DNA of 64,000 nt, taken from positions 806,001 through 870,000 of the forward strand of contig QRFJ01000375.1 of NCBI GenBank assembly GCA_006176705.1, given 5' to 3'. How positions within the stretch are numbered: the stretch's first letter is position 1; every line of letters begins with the position of its first letter. A program made the position numbers and the translations under genes. This document shows positions 35,428-47,163 of the stretch, one piece after another. The notes under the pieces were generated by a model that saw nothing but the letters and a program-made list of their open reading frames with translations, was not told the DNA's origin and did no database searches. The stretch is from Cocos nucifera (lineage: Eukaryota > Streptophyta > Magnoliopsida > Arecales > Arecaceae).

Positions 35428-38345
35428 CTAAGCCGAAGTCGCCCCCGATGAGTCTAGGTGGTACTTCTTGATGATGTCTTCAAACTGCCATAGTTCGTCA
35501 CCATACTCCCAACTCGCTTTTGAGTTTGCTAGTACTCTCCATTGGACTAAGTATTGCACCCGACTATCCTTCTTCCTATCTGCCTTGATTTTAGAAACCT
35601 TCTTGGTGTAATGAACTCTTATGGCTATTGGAGCTCTCCCACTTTGAGCCCAAGAAGGGTTGGTTGTGTCTTCTTTGAATGACTTCAACAGAGACACGTG
35701 GAACATCGGATGCACTTTCAGCTTGGAAGGCAGCGACAATTGATACGCAGTATGTCCAATTTGATGGGTGATGATGAAGGGGCCTTCATACCTCCTCACA
35801 AGTGCTCTGTGGTAGCCTGACTTCAATCTCATGTGATGGTAGAGTTTTACCAATACCTGATCACCAAACTAAAACTCAGCTGCATGCTGCTTTATGTCAA
35901 CCCACTTCTTCATCCATTTGGTTGCCTTCAACAAGGAGACCTGAACCAAATCTGTATCCTTCTTTAGATCCCTCACAAACCAGTAGGCGGTTGGGCTACG
36001 TCCCATGTAATCTACTGCAATACTCCCTGGAGTGTCTGGCTGCCATCACCTCAAATGATGATTTATCGGATAACTCCGATCATTGCAAGTTGTAACTGAA
36101 TTAGGCTTAGTCCAAGAGTCACACTTAATCCCGCTGGTTGGCATTCACATAGTGCCTCAAATACATCTCCAGTAATGCATTTGTTCATTCTATTTGGCCA
36201 TCAGTCTGAGGGTGGAAAGCCCTCTTCAGCTTTATTTCGAGTATCTGAAATAACTCAATCCAGAATCTTCCCATGAAGCGAGCAACACGATCAGAAACAA
36301 CGCTTCACAGTATCCCCCAATATTTCACCACATATATGAAGAACAATCATGCCATATCCTACGCATGGCAAGTAGTAGGTGCTGGAATGAAGACTCCATA
36401 CTTCGAGAAGCGATCCACCAATACCATGATGGAGCTATACCCTTCCACTGGAGGTAACCCGATGATGAAGTCCATGGAGATGCTCTCCCATGGACGCTCT
36501 AGTGTTGGCAATGGCTCCAACAACCCCACGGGCCGTTGATGTTCAACCTTATCTTGTTAGCATACTAAACAAGTGCAAATATACCCCTCGATGTCATCTC
36601 ACATGTTTGGCCAATAGTAGCTATGTTCTATGAGAGCTTGCATTCGATGCAACCCCCTAATATCCTGCCCACATAGAATCATGATGCTCTCACAGCACCT
36701 CATGCCTCAGCCCTCCGCTTGACGGCATATAGACACGCCATCCTAGTGTCAAAATCAGCCCACCTTCACTCCAGAAATGGCGTGCCTTGCCGTCCTTGGT
36801 GAGTTCACCCATGGTTGTGGTCCATGGATCCTTCTCCATCTCAGTCTTGACCCTTTCCATTAAGTCACTTGCTGGTCCAGAAATGAAAGAAACCACAGCC
36901 AACTATGCCTTTCTACTTAAGGCGTCAGGAACTGAATTGGTTCAGCCTAGCTTATACTCCATGTGGAAATCGAATTCAGCGAGAAATTGCTGCCATCTCA
37001 CTTGCTTTGGAATGAGCTTTGGCTGGGTTTAGAAGTAGCTTATGGCCATGTTGTCCATGTGTACCACAAACTTGGATTCGAGGAGGTAATGGCGCTAGGT
37101 TCTAAGGCAACGCACAACCGCTGTCATCTCCTTCATCTCCTTCTCATGAACTGTATACCTACGCTCGGTGTTGTTCAACTTCCGACTCTCGTAGGCCATT
37201 GGGTGTCTTTCCTGCATGAGCACCCCTCCGATGGCAAAATCTGATGCATCGGTATGAACTTCAAAAGAAACCAAGAAGTCCTATAGCATGAGGATCGGCT
37301 CCTCCGTGACCGCCTGCTTGAGATGATCGAATGCCTCCTGACATTGATTCGACCACCGCCATGGTCGACCCTTCTTCAACAAATCCATCAATGGGGTGCA
37401 TATCTTCGAATATCCCCTGATGAACCTCCTATAATAATTTGCCAAACTAAGAAGAGAGCATAAGTGTGTAACACATGTAGGTACCTCCCACTCGACTATT
37501 CCTAAAATCTTGGACCATCATGAGCTTTCCATCCCTAATGATGTTCCTGAGGAACGGCACCCTCTATTGCGCAAACACGCACTTCTCCTTCTTCACAAAG
37601 AGCTGGTGTTGCCATAGGATGGAGAAGACTTACCTCAAGTGCGCCACATGCTCGTCCAACGTCCGGCTGTAGATAATATACTACAACTTTGATAAAGTTG
37701 CATCAAAGCACAGAAGGTTGTTGGAGCATTGGTGAGGCCAAAAGGCATGACAAAATACTCAAAGTTCCCATACCTTGTCACACATGCAGTCTTCTTGATG
37801 TCCTCCCCCATCATGCAAACTTGATAGTATTCGCTACGAAGATCCAACTTGGAAAACCACTGTGCCTTACCAAGTTGATCGAACAAATCATCAATCCATG
37901 GAATGGGGTACTTGTTCTTCACCTTGAGTTTGTTGAGGGCCCTATAGTCGATGCAGAGTCTCAACGAACAATCATGCTTCTACTGAAAAAGTACCGATGC
38001 TCCATATGGACTCTTCAAAGGTTGGATGAACCAGCTGTCCACCAACTCCATTAGCTATCTCCTCAGCTCTTGAAGTTCAGGTGGGGCCATTCTATATGGT
38101 GTTTAAGCTGGTGGATGTGCTCCCTGCACCAAATCAATCTGATGATCGATTTCTCTTCTTGGCGATAATCGCTTGGGTAATTCGAGGGGCATCACATCCC
38201 CAAATTCAGTGAGAACACCATCGATGGGTGCTGGGATCTCTTCTCCCTTCAGCAGGTCTTCCTTTTGAATGGATGCAATGTATGTTGAAAATTCCCTTCT
38301 CAGCCCCTTAGCAAGCTGCATTGCCGATAGGACTCGCTGCGGAGT
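35428..38345 (-). pseudogene. A4 pol: reverse transcriptase to chromodomain
   Basis: The minus-strand chromodomain is intact at 35428-35853 (YTKKVSKIKADRKKDSRV, then YLVQWRVLANSKASWEYGD, then ELWQFEDIIKKYH). Integrase lies near 35860-36700, RNase H near 36950-37380 and reverse transcriptase near 37380-38100 (PIPWIDDLFDQLGKAQWFSK). The catalytic YLDD box is missing: a deletion near 37678 removes the codons around it, so this copy could not make active reverse transcriptase. Stops and shifts occur throughout. The region joining reverse transcriptase to protease is open at 38103-38321. Confidence 0.85.
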
Positions 38346-39978
38346 CCCTCTAACTCACTTCCCTTGAACCATGCAAGGTCCACTCGAATTCAAAACCACC
38401 ACCACATCTGAATTTGCCTTTACCATGGTATGTAGCTGGGTTAGCAAAGACATACCGATGACCACCTTGTAGTCATCGATAGGGGCAACCACTGTTGTCA
38501 CCCATTCGATCCATGTACCAAATTTGATCTCAACATCCTTAGCTATTCCGCTTGTAGCTACCTCTATGGAGTTGACCGCCTTGAACATGTGCTCATCATG
38601 TTCAATCTTCATGTTGAGCTTCTTAGCCATTGCTAAGTCCATGAAGAAGTCAGTGGCACCCATATCAATGAGTGCCTGAAAGGTGTGACCATTGATATTG
38701 ATAGGTGTGTAGAGTAGGCCTCATGGCCCCTTGGCCTTTAAGGCATTGATACTAAGTGAACCCATCGGTCTCTTGCTGCTCCTCCACCATCATAGATGCA
38801 ATCTTGCCCCTCAATGGACAATCCTTCTCCTTATGCGGTCCATTGCAAATGTAGCATGAGATAGTGCTGGTACACACCTCTTTGCCCTTTGCTTGGGAAG
38901 CACCTTCACTTGAGGAGCCTGGATTCGAGCCTTTTCCACCTCCCTTGTGACCTGATTTCGCTCCCCCACCTTTGTCTTGTTTGGATGCCTGGGCTTTAGG
39001 AGCTGTGGGTTGAGTCTTGAACTCGATGAGAGCCTCTGCTTGAGCTATCACCTCGTTCAAACTCTTAACTCCTCTTCGCTGCAACTCCATCTTGGCCCAT
39101 GGTTTGAGCCCATCAAGGAAGGTGAAGAAAGAGTCCTCCTGGCTGAGGTCTGGTACCTCCAACAATAATTCACTGAACTCTCACACATACTCATGCACAT
39201 TACCCTTTTGCATGAGTCACCGTAATCATGCTCAAGCATCATCCTTAGCGAACATGGGGAAGAATTGCTTTCGAAGTTTAGTTTGGAACTTTGCCCAAGT
39301 GGTGATTGGAACAGCCCCTCACTTCACATCGTCAGTTTGACGTCGCCACCAAAGCATCGCCACATCCCTCAAGAACATGGCCGCCGTGCTCACCTTCATG
39401 GCTTCACCCCTTATTCCAGTAACCTGTAGGTATTGTTCCATGGCAAAAAGGAAGTTATCTACCTCCTTTGTGGATCGCTATCCGTAGAACTCCTACGGCT
39501 TGGAACATCAAGCTTGTATAGGGGATGCATAGCCTCACTTATGACCTCCATTGTCGAGGTAGAAGAGGACATGCCTGTGGTAGTTTTTTCCTTTGGAAGG
39601 TCAACCACCCATATTTGGAGAGCCTTCACCATGGTCTCTAACTCCTTATTGTGCTGCAGCACTTCCTCATAGTGCCGCTTCATATCGAAGGAAATTTGAT
39701 TCAGCTGAGCTGCAATCTCACCTCGATGGGTTGCGTCCTTACCCTCAAGGTCCTCCACTCACCCTTCAACCTTAGCTATTTGGGCCTCGCACTTCCATGG
39801 TCGATTACTGATGGAGATAACCGGAGATGTAATCCATGGTCCTTGTAGGAAATCATCAACTAGAAGTGCTCCATCCATTGCCGTGCCTCCTCCTAAGGTA
39901 GGATTGGGATCCAAAGTCGAGGATGATGAATCCCCTGTTCCCACCATGGATGCTGATATAGAGGTCATCTTCTTTATT
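38346..39978 (-). pseudogene. A4 gag-protease, start codon lost
   Basis: On the minus strand the family start codon (ATG before KKMTS) is ATA here, from a G-to-A change near 39978. The gag core lies near 39240-39760 and the Gln/Lys/Gly linker near 38880-39010. The knuckle CYICNGPHKEKDC is near 38805-38870, and protease at 38355-38663 reads MGATDFFMDLAMAKKL, so the catalytic Asp-Thr is altered to Asp-Met or lies upstream of the open stretch. Further stops and a frameshift near 39470-39480 break it. Confidence 0.8.
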
Positions 39979-40001
39979 TTCGATATCGCTCTGGTACCAA
40001 C

Positions 40002-40615
40002 TGTCACGCACGAAGGGATCTCAGAGCAAATCCCAATAACGTGTGGTTCGTTCAGCTCTTCATAGGACAGAAGAGAATCGATTAGCCTTTCTAGTGGAGA
40101 AACCTAGTCTCTATGACTTAGGCCACACCCAACAATAATAGAACATAGTGGAATGCGACACCTGGAAACACCATGAAGAAGAAGAAGAAATAAAGGGGAA
40201 GAGGACTTTTATTAAATAACCACTCACTGGCTCTCCCAGTCTCTCGATCTCTTACAACAAGAGGATCCTTAGATGATCTCTTTCTTTCCCTCTCTCTTTT
40301 GATCTCTAACCTCACCCTTGAGTGTCCTTTTATATAGGAACAACCTCAGGTTACAAGTCCCTCACGAACTCAACTTTCTAAGTACAAGATAAGGATAAAC
40401 TCAGAATCCCCATTTTGATAGGACTCTGCGTAGTTAGATAAAACTGCCAAGTTCATGATCCAAACAAACTCGGATTGCAACAAAATTAAATCCGTTGGAT
40501 TCAGAACGAAAAATCCTTTAAGATAACATCTTACCCACTTTGAACCAACTTTTGTAGAGTTCCCAAATATTGCATAAAGTTGCAAGGATAAACTGCATTC
40601 TGTTACACCTCATTG
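40002..40615 (-). repeat. Truncated 5' LTR of chromovirus A4
   Basis: Starts TGTCACGCACG beside a primer site (minus strand TGGTACCAGAGC, 39988-39999). It is collinear with other family LTRs up to CCTCATTG and then stops. About 250 bases are missing. Confidence 0.85.
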
Positions 40616-40623
40616 GTCAGCAT

Positions 40624-40934
40624 GGATTATTAAATAATTTAGGGTTATTGATCCTTGCATTAATAATTAAATTTGGATTATTAATCAAAATTCTTGAAAT
40701 TGATAATTGGATCAAGTGAAATCAAATATACCCTAATGCTTTATCAATCAAATTTTGATTCAGCTTTCATTGAGTTCTTTAGAGTTAATTTTAGCTTTAG
40801 TTTCCATTGTCATTCAGTTTTGGTTGTTCAGATAAGCGTTCATTTTTGGTAATTAAACTCAGTCCTCATGGGAATGATCTCTTATTCATCATTGTATTAC
40901 TTGAGTGATTTCGTGTACTTACGAATAGGCTATT
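40624..40934 (+). repeat. 5' LTR remnant of Athila-like element
   Basis: Matches 50317-50615 (GATTATTAAATAATTTAG onward), i.e. only the last 310 bases of a 1.94-kb LTR. The first 1.6 kb is gone. It runs about 20 bases further (to the primer site) than the truncated 3' copy does. Confidence 0.8.
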
Positions 40935-40941
40935 AAGTTTT

Positions 40942-40959
40942 TGGCGCTGTTGCTGGGGA
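40942..40959 (+). promoter_or_regulatory. Primer-binding site, Asp-tRNA type
   Basis: TGGCGCTGTTGCTGGGGA, two mismatches from TGGCGCCGTTGCCGGGGA. Both are C to T at CpG positions. Confidence 0.8.
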
Positions 40960-41947
40960 CTGGTGCTTTAATATCAAGAATAGTTGATTTTACTAATAAT
41001 CTAACATTTTCTTTATTATTTTCTAGATATTTAAAAAGAATTATATACTTTACTGCTTTTCAATTTTTATTTCTTGCTTTAAAACTTTTATATATGGTAG
41101 ATCTCTATGCTTTCTTAATTACATGATTTAATAATTATTTTATTTTGCATAATTAACTTACTGCTTATTATTCTTAGATATTTCTTGCTTTTTATAGTTT
41201 AAAATAATTTACTATTTTTTATAGCTTAGTGATTTTTTTTAGAATTAATCACTTAAACTTACTTTTTTGCAAAATCCTAAAAAAAATTAATTAAAAAAAT
41301 AATAAAAAAATACTGACATTTCATAATACTTAACTTTATGGGCACTTAACCCATTAATTAGATAAGGTGGGGATTTAGTCACCCTTCCTTAGCCTAAAAA
41401 TCACATCTTTCATCCTGCATAACCTAAACCTTAATCTAAAATCAATTAGATGTTGGCCCTAAGATATTCGAGCTCAATAAGATAAGAAAGTCCTAGAGTT
41501 GGACTGGGTTCGGATTGATTAGCTACTCGATGTCTAAGGCAAGTGGTTTAAGAAGATGGTTTTCAATTGGTTCCGTTGTCTGATTTGGTCAACTCAGTTG
41601 GTGTCTAAGGAAAGCAACAAGCAAGGGACCTCCCATATCTTACACTTACCTAGCCGAGAGAATTAGTTAGTTTTGGGCTTGGAGTGCTTGAAGGCGGTCT
41701 TGGAATAGTTAGGAGCTATCTGATCTAGGTTAATCCTAGGATAGATAGTCTATTTTATGCTAACTTTTTTGCCATTAAAATTTAAATCTAATTAAAATAC
41801 TCTTCTCTTTCATCTCTAGATTTAGGACTCTTTAGGACTCATCTTTAAAACTCTTTTCTTTTCTATCTTTCCTTCCTCTTCTCTCTTCTCTTTAAAAAAA
41901 AAAAATCTTTCAAAATTGTAACTTGGAAAAGAGAATCGGATCGACTT
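40960..41947 (+). other. Untranslated leader of Athila-like element
   Basis: AT-rich leader between primer site and gag. It includes a pyrimidine-rich block and A10 just before the gag start. No frame or motif is recognised. Confidence 0.6.
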
Positions 41948-44408
41948 ATGAGAATTGAATTAAACCTTATTTCAAGCCAAGAAATTGATCGCACTTGTAG
42001 ACAAAATAGAAAAGCCATCAAAGAAGAGAAGGAATCTGAGGCAAAAGTAGAAATGGCTGAAAATACAAGGAGAGAAGTTGTTGTAGTAGGGAATAATAAG
42101 GTTGTTAGAGAGACAAATCCTAGGGCATTGCGGTATTATGCCATGCCTATCATGAATGGAGCTTCATCTAGCATCACAAGGCCACCAGTGCAGGCAGACA
42201 ACTTTCAGATCAAGCCTACTTTGATCCAAATGATCCAAACAGCAGTTCAGTTTGGAGGATTGCCCAATGATGACCCTAATGCGCACATTGCAACTTTCTT
42301 CGAGATATGTGATACCCTTAAGTAGAATGGAGTGTCAGATGATGCAATTTGGCTAAAATTGTTCCCATTTTCACTTAGAGATAAGATTAGAACATGGTTG
42401 CAGTCTCTTCCTGCTGGCTCAATCACCACATAGAATGACTTAGCACAAAAATTTTTGGCAAAATTCTTTCCACCTACCAAATTGAGGACCGACATCCAAA
42501 CCTTCGTGCAATTCGATATGGAGACCTTATATGAAGCTTGGGAAAGGTTTAAGGATCTGCTTAGGAGGTGTCCACACCATGGGCTAACTAAATGGTTGGT
42601 TGTGCAAACCTTCTACAATGGATTGAATAACCATACTAGAATTAATATTGATGCTGCTGCTGGAGGTTCATTGATTGGAAAGTCGCTTGATGAGGCCTAT
42701 GATCTTTTGGAGGAACTGGCCAACAACAATTACCAATGGCCCAATGAGAGGAACATGGCGAGGAGGCCTGCTGGGGTTCATGAGATAGATGCTATTACTG
42801 CACTCAATGCAAAGGTAGATACTATTTTCAAAAAATTAGATCATTTGTCTATTAATGTTGTTAATACTCGTGTGTAAACCTGTGAGATGTGTACTGGGCA
42901 ACATGCTACTCGAGATTGCCCGATTGATAGCTCATTCATGCCTTCGATACAAGAACAAGTGCAATATGTGGCAAACCAGGGAAGGCAACAGAATAATCCA
43001 TACTCAAACACCTACGCACCTTCCTGGAAGAACCGTCCAAACTTTTCCTGGGGAAATCAGTAGCAACAATAAAATTACCAAAATAGAGGACCACTTGATT
43101 TCCCAAGCAAGAAAAGAAGTCTAACATGAAAGAATTGGTTGCAACTCTTACAAAGGCTACTACTAATTTCATGGGTGCTAGGCAAACTTCCAAAACCAGC
43201 AAGCTACCATTAAGAACTTGGAATTACAAATGGGACAATTGGCCAATATGGTAGCTAATAGAACTCAAGGATCATTGCCTAGCAATACTGAAATGAACCC
43301 GAAAGAGCATGTGAAGGCAATTACCTTAAGGAGTTGCAAACAACTTGGGGAACAACCAAGGAAAGAGCCTATTAAGGAGCAAGTAAAGGAACAAACTCAA
43401 GAAGAGACTATGATCAAAGAAAAGCTAAAAGAGAAAAAGGAAGAGCTAGTAAAGCCCTACATCCCACTAGTTCTTTTTCCTCAAAGGCTCAAGCAAAGTA
43501 AGGATGACAAGAACTTCCTGAAATTTTTGGAGGTTTTCAAGAAACTACACATAAATATTCTATTTGCTGAGACATTAGCCCAGATGCCTAGCTATGTCAA
43601 ATTCTTGAAGGATATCCTTTCCAAAAAGAGAAGTCTAGAGGACCACGAGACAGTCATGCTCATCGAAGAATGTAGTGCAATCATTCAGAACAAGTTGCCA
43701 TCAAAACTAAAGGATCCAGGGAGTTTTACAATTCCATGCAATATTGGCAATATTGAATTCACTAAAGCATTATGCGATTTAGGTGCTAGCATTAACTTGA
43801 TACTGTTATCTATTTTCAGAAAGCTTGGACTAGGGGATGTGAAACCGATTAGTGTTTCATTACAACTAGCCAATCGATCGGTGACTAAAGGCATAGTGGA
43901 GGATATGTTAGTCAAGGTGGACAAATTTATCTTTCCAGTGGATTTCATTATCTTGCATATCGAGGAAGATAGAGAGGTTCCTTTGATATTGGGGCATCCA
44001 TTCCTTGCAACTAGCAAGGCAATTATAGGTGTCCACGAGGGTAAGCTTACTTTAAGAGTGGGACAAGAAGAGGTAACTTTTAACGTGCTCAATTCTTCTA
44101 AATACCCTCTTGAGAATGATGAGTGTTTTAGATTAGATGTGATTAATGAATTTGTTAGTGAAATAATTGATAATTCTGAATATGACTTGATTGATTGTGT
44201 GGAGGAGAAAATTGTTAAAAATAAATTTGAACGGTTAATTGAGCATGTTGATGTGTTAAATGATGTTGAAAAAATACAGAATTCAGTAGAAGCTAACCCA
44301 ACCCCCAAGCTTGAGCTTAAGCAGCTCCCTTCCCACTTAAGATATGCATTCTTGGAAGACTCATCCATTTTTTCCATCATTATATCTGCTCATTTGTTTG
44401 CTGAATAG
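41948..44408 (+). pseudogene. Athila-like gag-protease
   Basis: Gag starts at 41948 (MRIELNLISSQEIDRTCR). The capsid region (QFGGLPNDDPNAHIATFFEI, then YEAWERFKDLLRRCPHHGL) and the knuckle CEMCTGQHATRDC (from 42884) stay in one frame, with stops at 42323, 42431, 42875, 43061 and 43070. A frameshift near 43115 moves to a second frame that is open at 43218-44408. That stretch holds EHVKAITLRSCKQL, a Lys/Glu-rich linker, and protease with CDLGASINLILLSIFRKLGL and PLILGHPFLATSKAIIGV. The catalytic Asp-Leu-Gly-Ala is intact. This is the longest open stretch in the window. Confidence 0.85.
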
Positions 44409-45844
44409 GAAACAAAATTATTGCATGTGTTGAGAAAGCATAAGAAAGCACTAGGCTGGTCTATTGATGATATTAAGGGGATTAGTCCCAGTATATGCAT
44501 GCATAAAATTTTAATGGAAGATAACTACAAACCTTCAATTGAGCATCAACGTAGGTTAAATCCTAATACGAAGAAAGTAGTTAGAGCTGAAGTAATGAAA
44601 TTACTTGATGCAGGAATTATCTATCCTATTTTTTATGGTAGTTGGGTAAGCCCTGTTCAAGTAGTTCCTAAGAAAGGGGGGATGACTGTTATTACAAATG
44701 ATAGAAATGAGCTGATACCCACTAGGACAGGTGTGTATTGATTATAGAAAGTTAAATAAAGCTACACGCAAGGACCATTTTCCCTTGCCTTTTATTGATC
44801 AAATGCTTGAGAGATTATCTGAATATCCCTTCTATTGTTTCTTAGATGGTTATTCAGGATATTTTCAAATTTCTATTGCACCTGAGGACCAAGAAAAAAC
44901 TACATTTACTTGTCCATATGGAACATTTGCATATAGAAGAATGCCACTTGGGTTATGTAATGCACCTGCAACTTTTTAAAGGTGTATGATGTCTATATTC
45001 TCTGACATGGTTGAAAAATTCATTGAAATCTTTATGGATGATTTTTCAATTTTTGGTCCTTCTTTTGATGTGTTTGACTAACCTCTCACAAGTTCTATAA
45101 TGTTGTGAAGAAACTAGTCTTGTATTAAATTGGGAGAAGTGTCATTTTATGGTGCAGGAAGGAGTAGTGTTAGGACACAAGATTTCATCTAGAGGCATAA
45201 AAGTGGACAAAGCAAAGGTGGAGGTCATTGAAAAATTACCACCACCAACATCTGTTAAAGGAGTGAGGAGTTTCTTAGGACATGCTGGCTTCTATAGAAG
45301 ATTTATAAAAGACTTCTCCAAAATTACCAAACCTCTTTGTAATTTATTGATCAAGGATGTGCCTTTTAAATTTACTGATGAGTGTTTTGTTGCTTTTAAC
45401 AGGTTAAAAAAAGAATTAATCTCAGCTCCCATCATCACTATAATTGATTGGAATTTACCAATTGAACTTATGTGTGATGCAAGCGACTACGCTATAGGTG
45501 CAGTCTTGAGACAAAGAAAGGGGAACAAACTTCATGTGGTGTACTATGCAAGTCGGATACTAAATGATGCACGATTGAACTATGCCACCACAGAGGAGTT
45601 GCTTGCTATTGTTTTTGCTTTTGATAAATTTAGACCATATCTTATAGAAGCAAAAATAATAGTTTATACTGACCACTCAGCAATTAAATATTTACTTGAA
45701 AAAAAGGATGCGAAACCAAGACTAATTCGTTGGGTGCTCTTATTGCAGAAATTTGACTTGGAGATTAGGGACAAGAAAGAAGTAAAAAATCTTGTAGCAA
45801 ATCACTTGTCCCAGTTAGAATTAAGGACACTGGAGATTATTTGA
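44409..45844 (+). pseudogene. Athila-like reverse transcriptase and RNase H
   Basis: Reverse transcriptase begins with HKKALGWSIDDIKGISPSIC and continues with WVSPVQVVPKKGG, CIDYRKLNKATRKDHFPLPF and the catalytic box IFMDDFSIFG near 45030-45055. The connection region is at 45149-45340 and RNase H at 45400-45844 (ELMCDASDYAIGAVLRQ, then IIVYTDHSAIKYLL). A shift near 44735, a stop near 44977 and lesions at 45080-45130 break the frame. It converts element RNA to DNA in intact relatives. Confidence 0.85.
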
Positions 45845-47163
45845 CTTGGAGATTAAGGACATTAAAGTATCCGTTAATGAGTCATTCCCTAATTTGCATT
45901 ACTCACATCTAGCACACCCTGGTATGCTAATATTGTTAATTTTAAGGCATGTAATATTATTCCTCTTGAATTTAATTACCAGCATAAAAAGAATTTTTAC
46001 ATGATGCAAAATATTATTTTTGGGAGGATCCATATTTATATAAGTATTGTCTAGATTAGCTTATTAGGAAATCTATGTCTAATGATGAAATTAAAAATAT
46101 TTTAAAACACTGCCATTCATTAGAGTGTGGGGGCCATTTTGGACCTAGCAAAATAGCTGCTAAGATATTACGGTGTGGTTTTTATTGGCCTAACCTGTTT
46201 AAAGATGCTATTGCTTTTGTTTCTTCTTGTGACCAATGTCAAAGAACTGGGAATATTTCTTTTAGATAGAAAATGCCACTAACTAATATCCTTGAGGTAG
46301 AGCTATTTGATATGTGGGGATTAGATTTTATGGGGCCTTTTCTACCTTCTCATTCAAATCAATACATCTTGGTGGCGGTGGTCGAGGCAGTAGCACTTTT
46401 CTCTAATGATGCGAAGAGTGTGCTCAAGTTCTTAAAGAAATACATATTCACACACTTTGGTGTTCTAAGGGCTATCATCATGGATGGAGGTAAGCATTTC
46501 TATAATCATTATTTGGATTCTCTACTTACAAAATATGGTGTTACTCATCGTGTAGGTACACCATATTATCCCCAAATAGGTGGACAAGTAGAAATCTCTA
46601 ACCATAAAATTAAAAGGATATTGGAGACTACTATCAACTCATCGAGAAAGGACTGGTCCCTAAAATTAGATGATGCATTATGGGCATATAGAACAGCATT
46701 CAAAACACCAATTGGGATGTTTTCGTATCACCTAGTTTATGGAAAAGCATGCCACTTACCTATCAAGCTAGAGCATCGAGCTTATTGGGCGACTAGATTG
46801 CTAAATTTTAATATGGAAGCTGCTGGGGAGAAAGGTTATTGCAACTTAATGAACTTGATGAGTTCCGCCTCCATGCATATGAAAATGCAAGAATTTACAA
46901 GGAGAGAATGAAAAAATGGAATGACAAACATATTGTGAGGCGTGAATTCTAAGTAGGACAAAAGGTGTTGCTGTATAACTTCCACCTAAAGCTATTTTCA
47001 GGCAAGCTTCGGTTTAGGTGGTCAGGTCCATTTGAGATTGTACAAGTTTTTCCATGTTGAGCTGAAGAGTGGTGATAGGACCTTCAAGGTCAATGGGCAA
47101 AGGTTGAAGGAATACATTGGTGGAGGATTTGAGCAACCAAAAACCTCCATATCACTGACATAA
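45845..47163 (+). pseudogene. Athila-like integrase
   Basis: 45845-46074 is a broken spacer. The zinc-binding domain at 46075-46269 keeps H, H, C, C (HCHSLECGGHFGPSKIAAK, then CDQCQRTG). The core at 46273-46911 has WGLDFMGPF (first Asp), IMDGGKHFYNHY (second Asp) and GGQVEISNHKIKR (Glu). The C-terminal part to about 47163 is shifted and interrupted. Catalytic residues are therefore still recognisable although the frame is lost. Confidence 0.85.

Larger units (their letters stand above)
34553..40615 (-). mobile_element. Chromovirus A4 (minus strand)
   Basis: Contains 3' LTR, polypurine tract, chromodomain, integrase, RNase H, reverse transcriptase, protease, gag, primer site and a truncated 5' LTR. 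All are in the expected order with no nested insertion, about 6.06 kb. It is a useful reference for reading the other family members. Its 5' LTR stops at CATTG, where the Athila-like element begins. Confidence 0.85.

Noticed and set aside
43685..44380. 231-codon open frame on the minus strand
   Set aside because: It is antisense to the protease-containing frame of the Athila-like element, which has clear family motifs.
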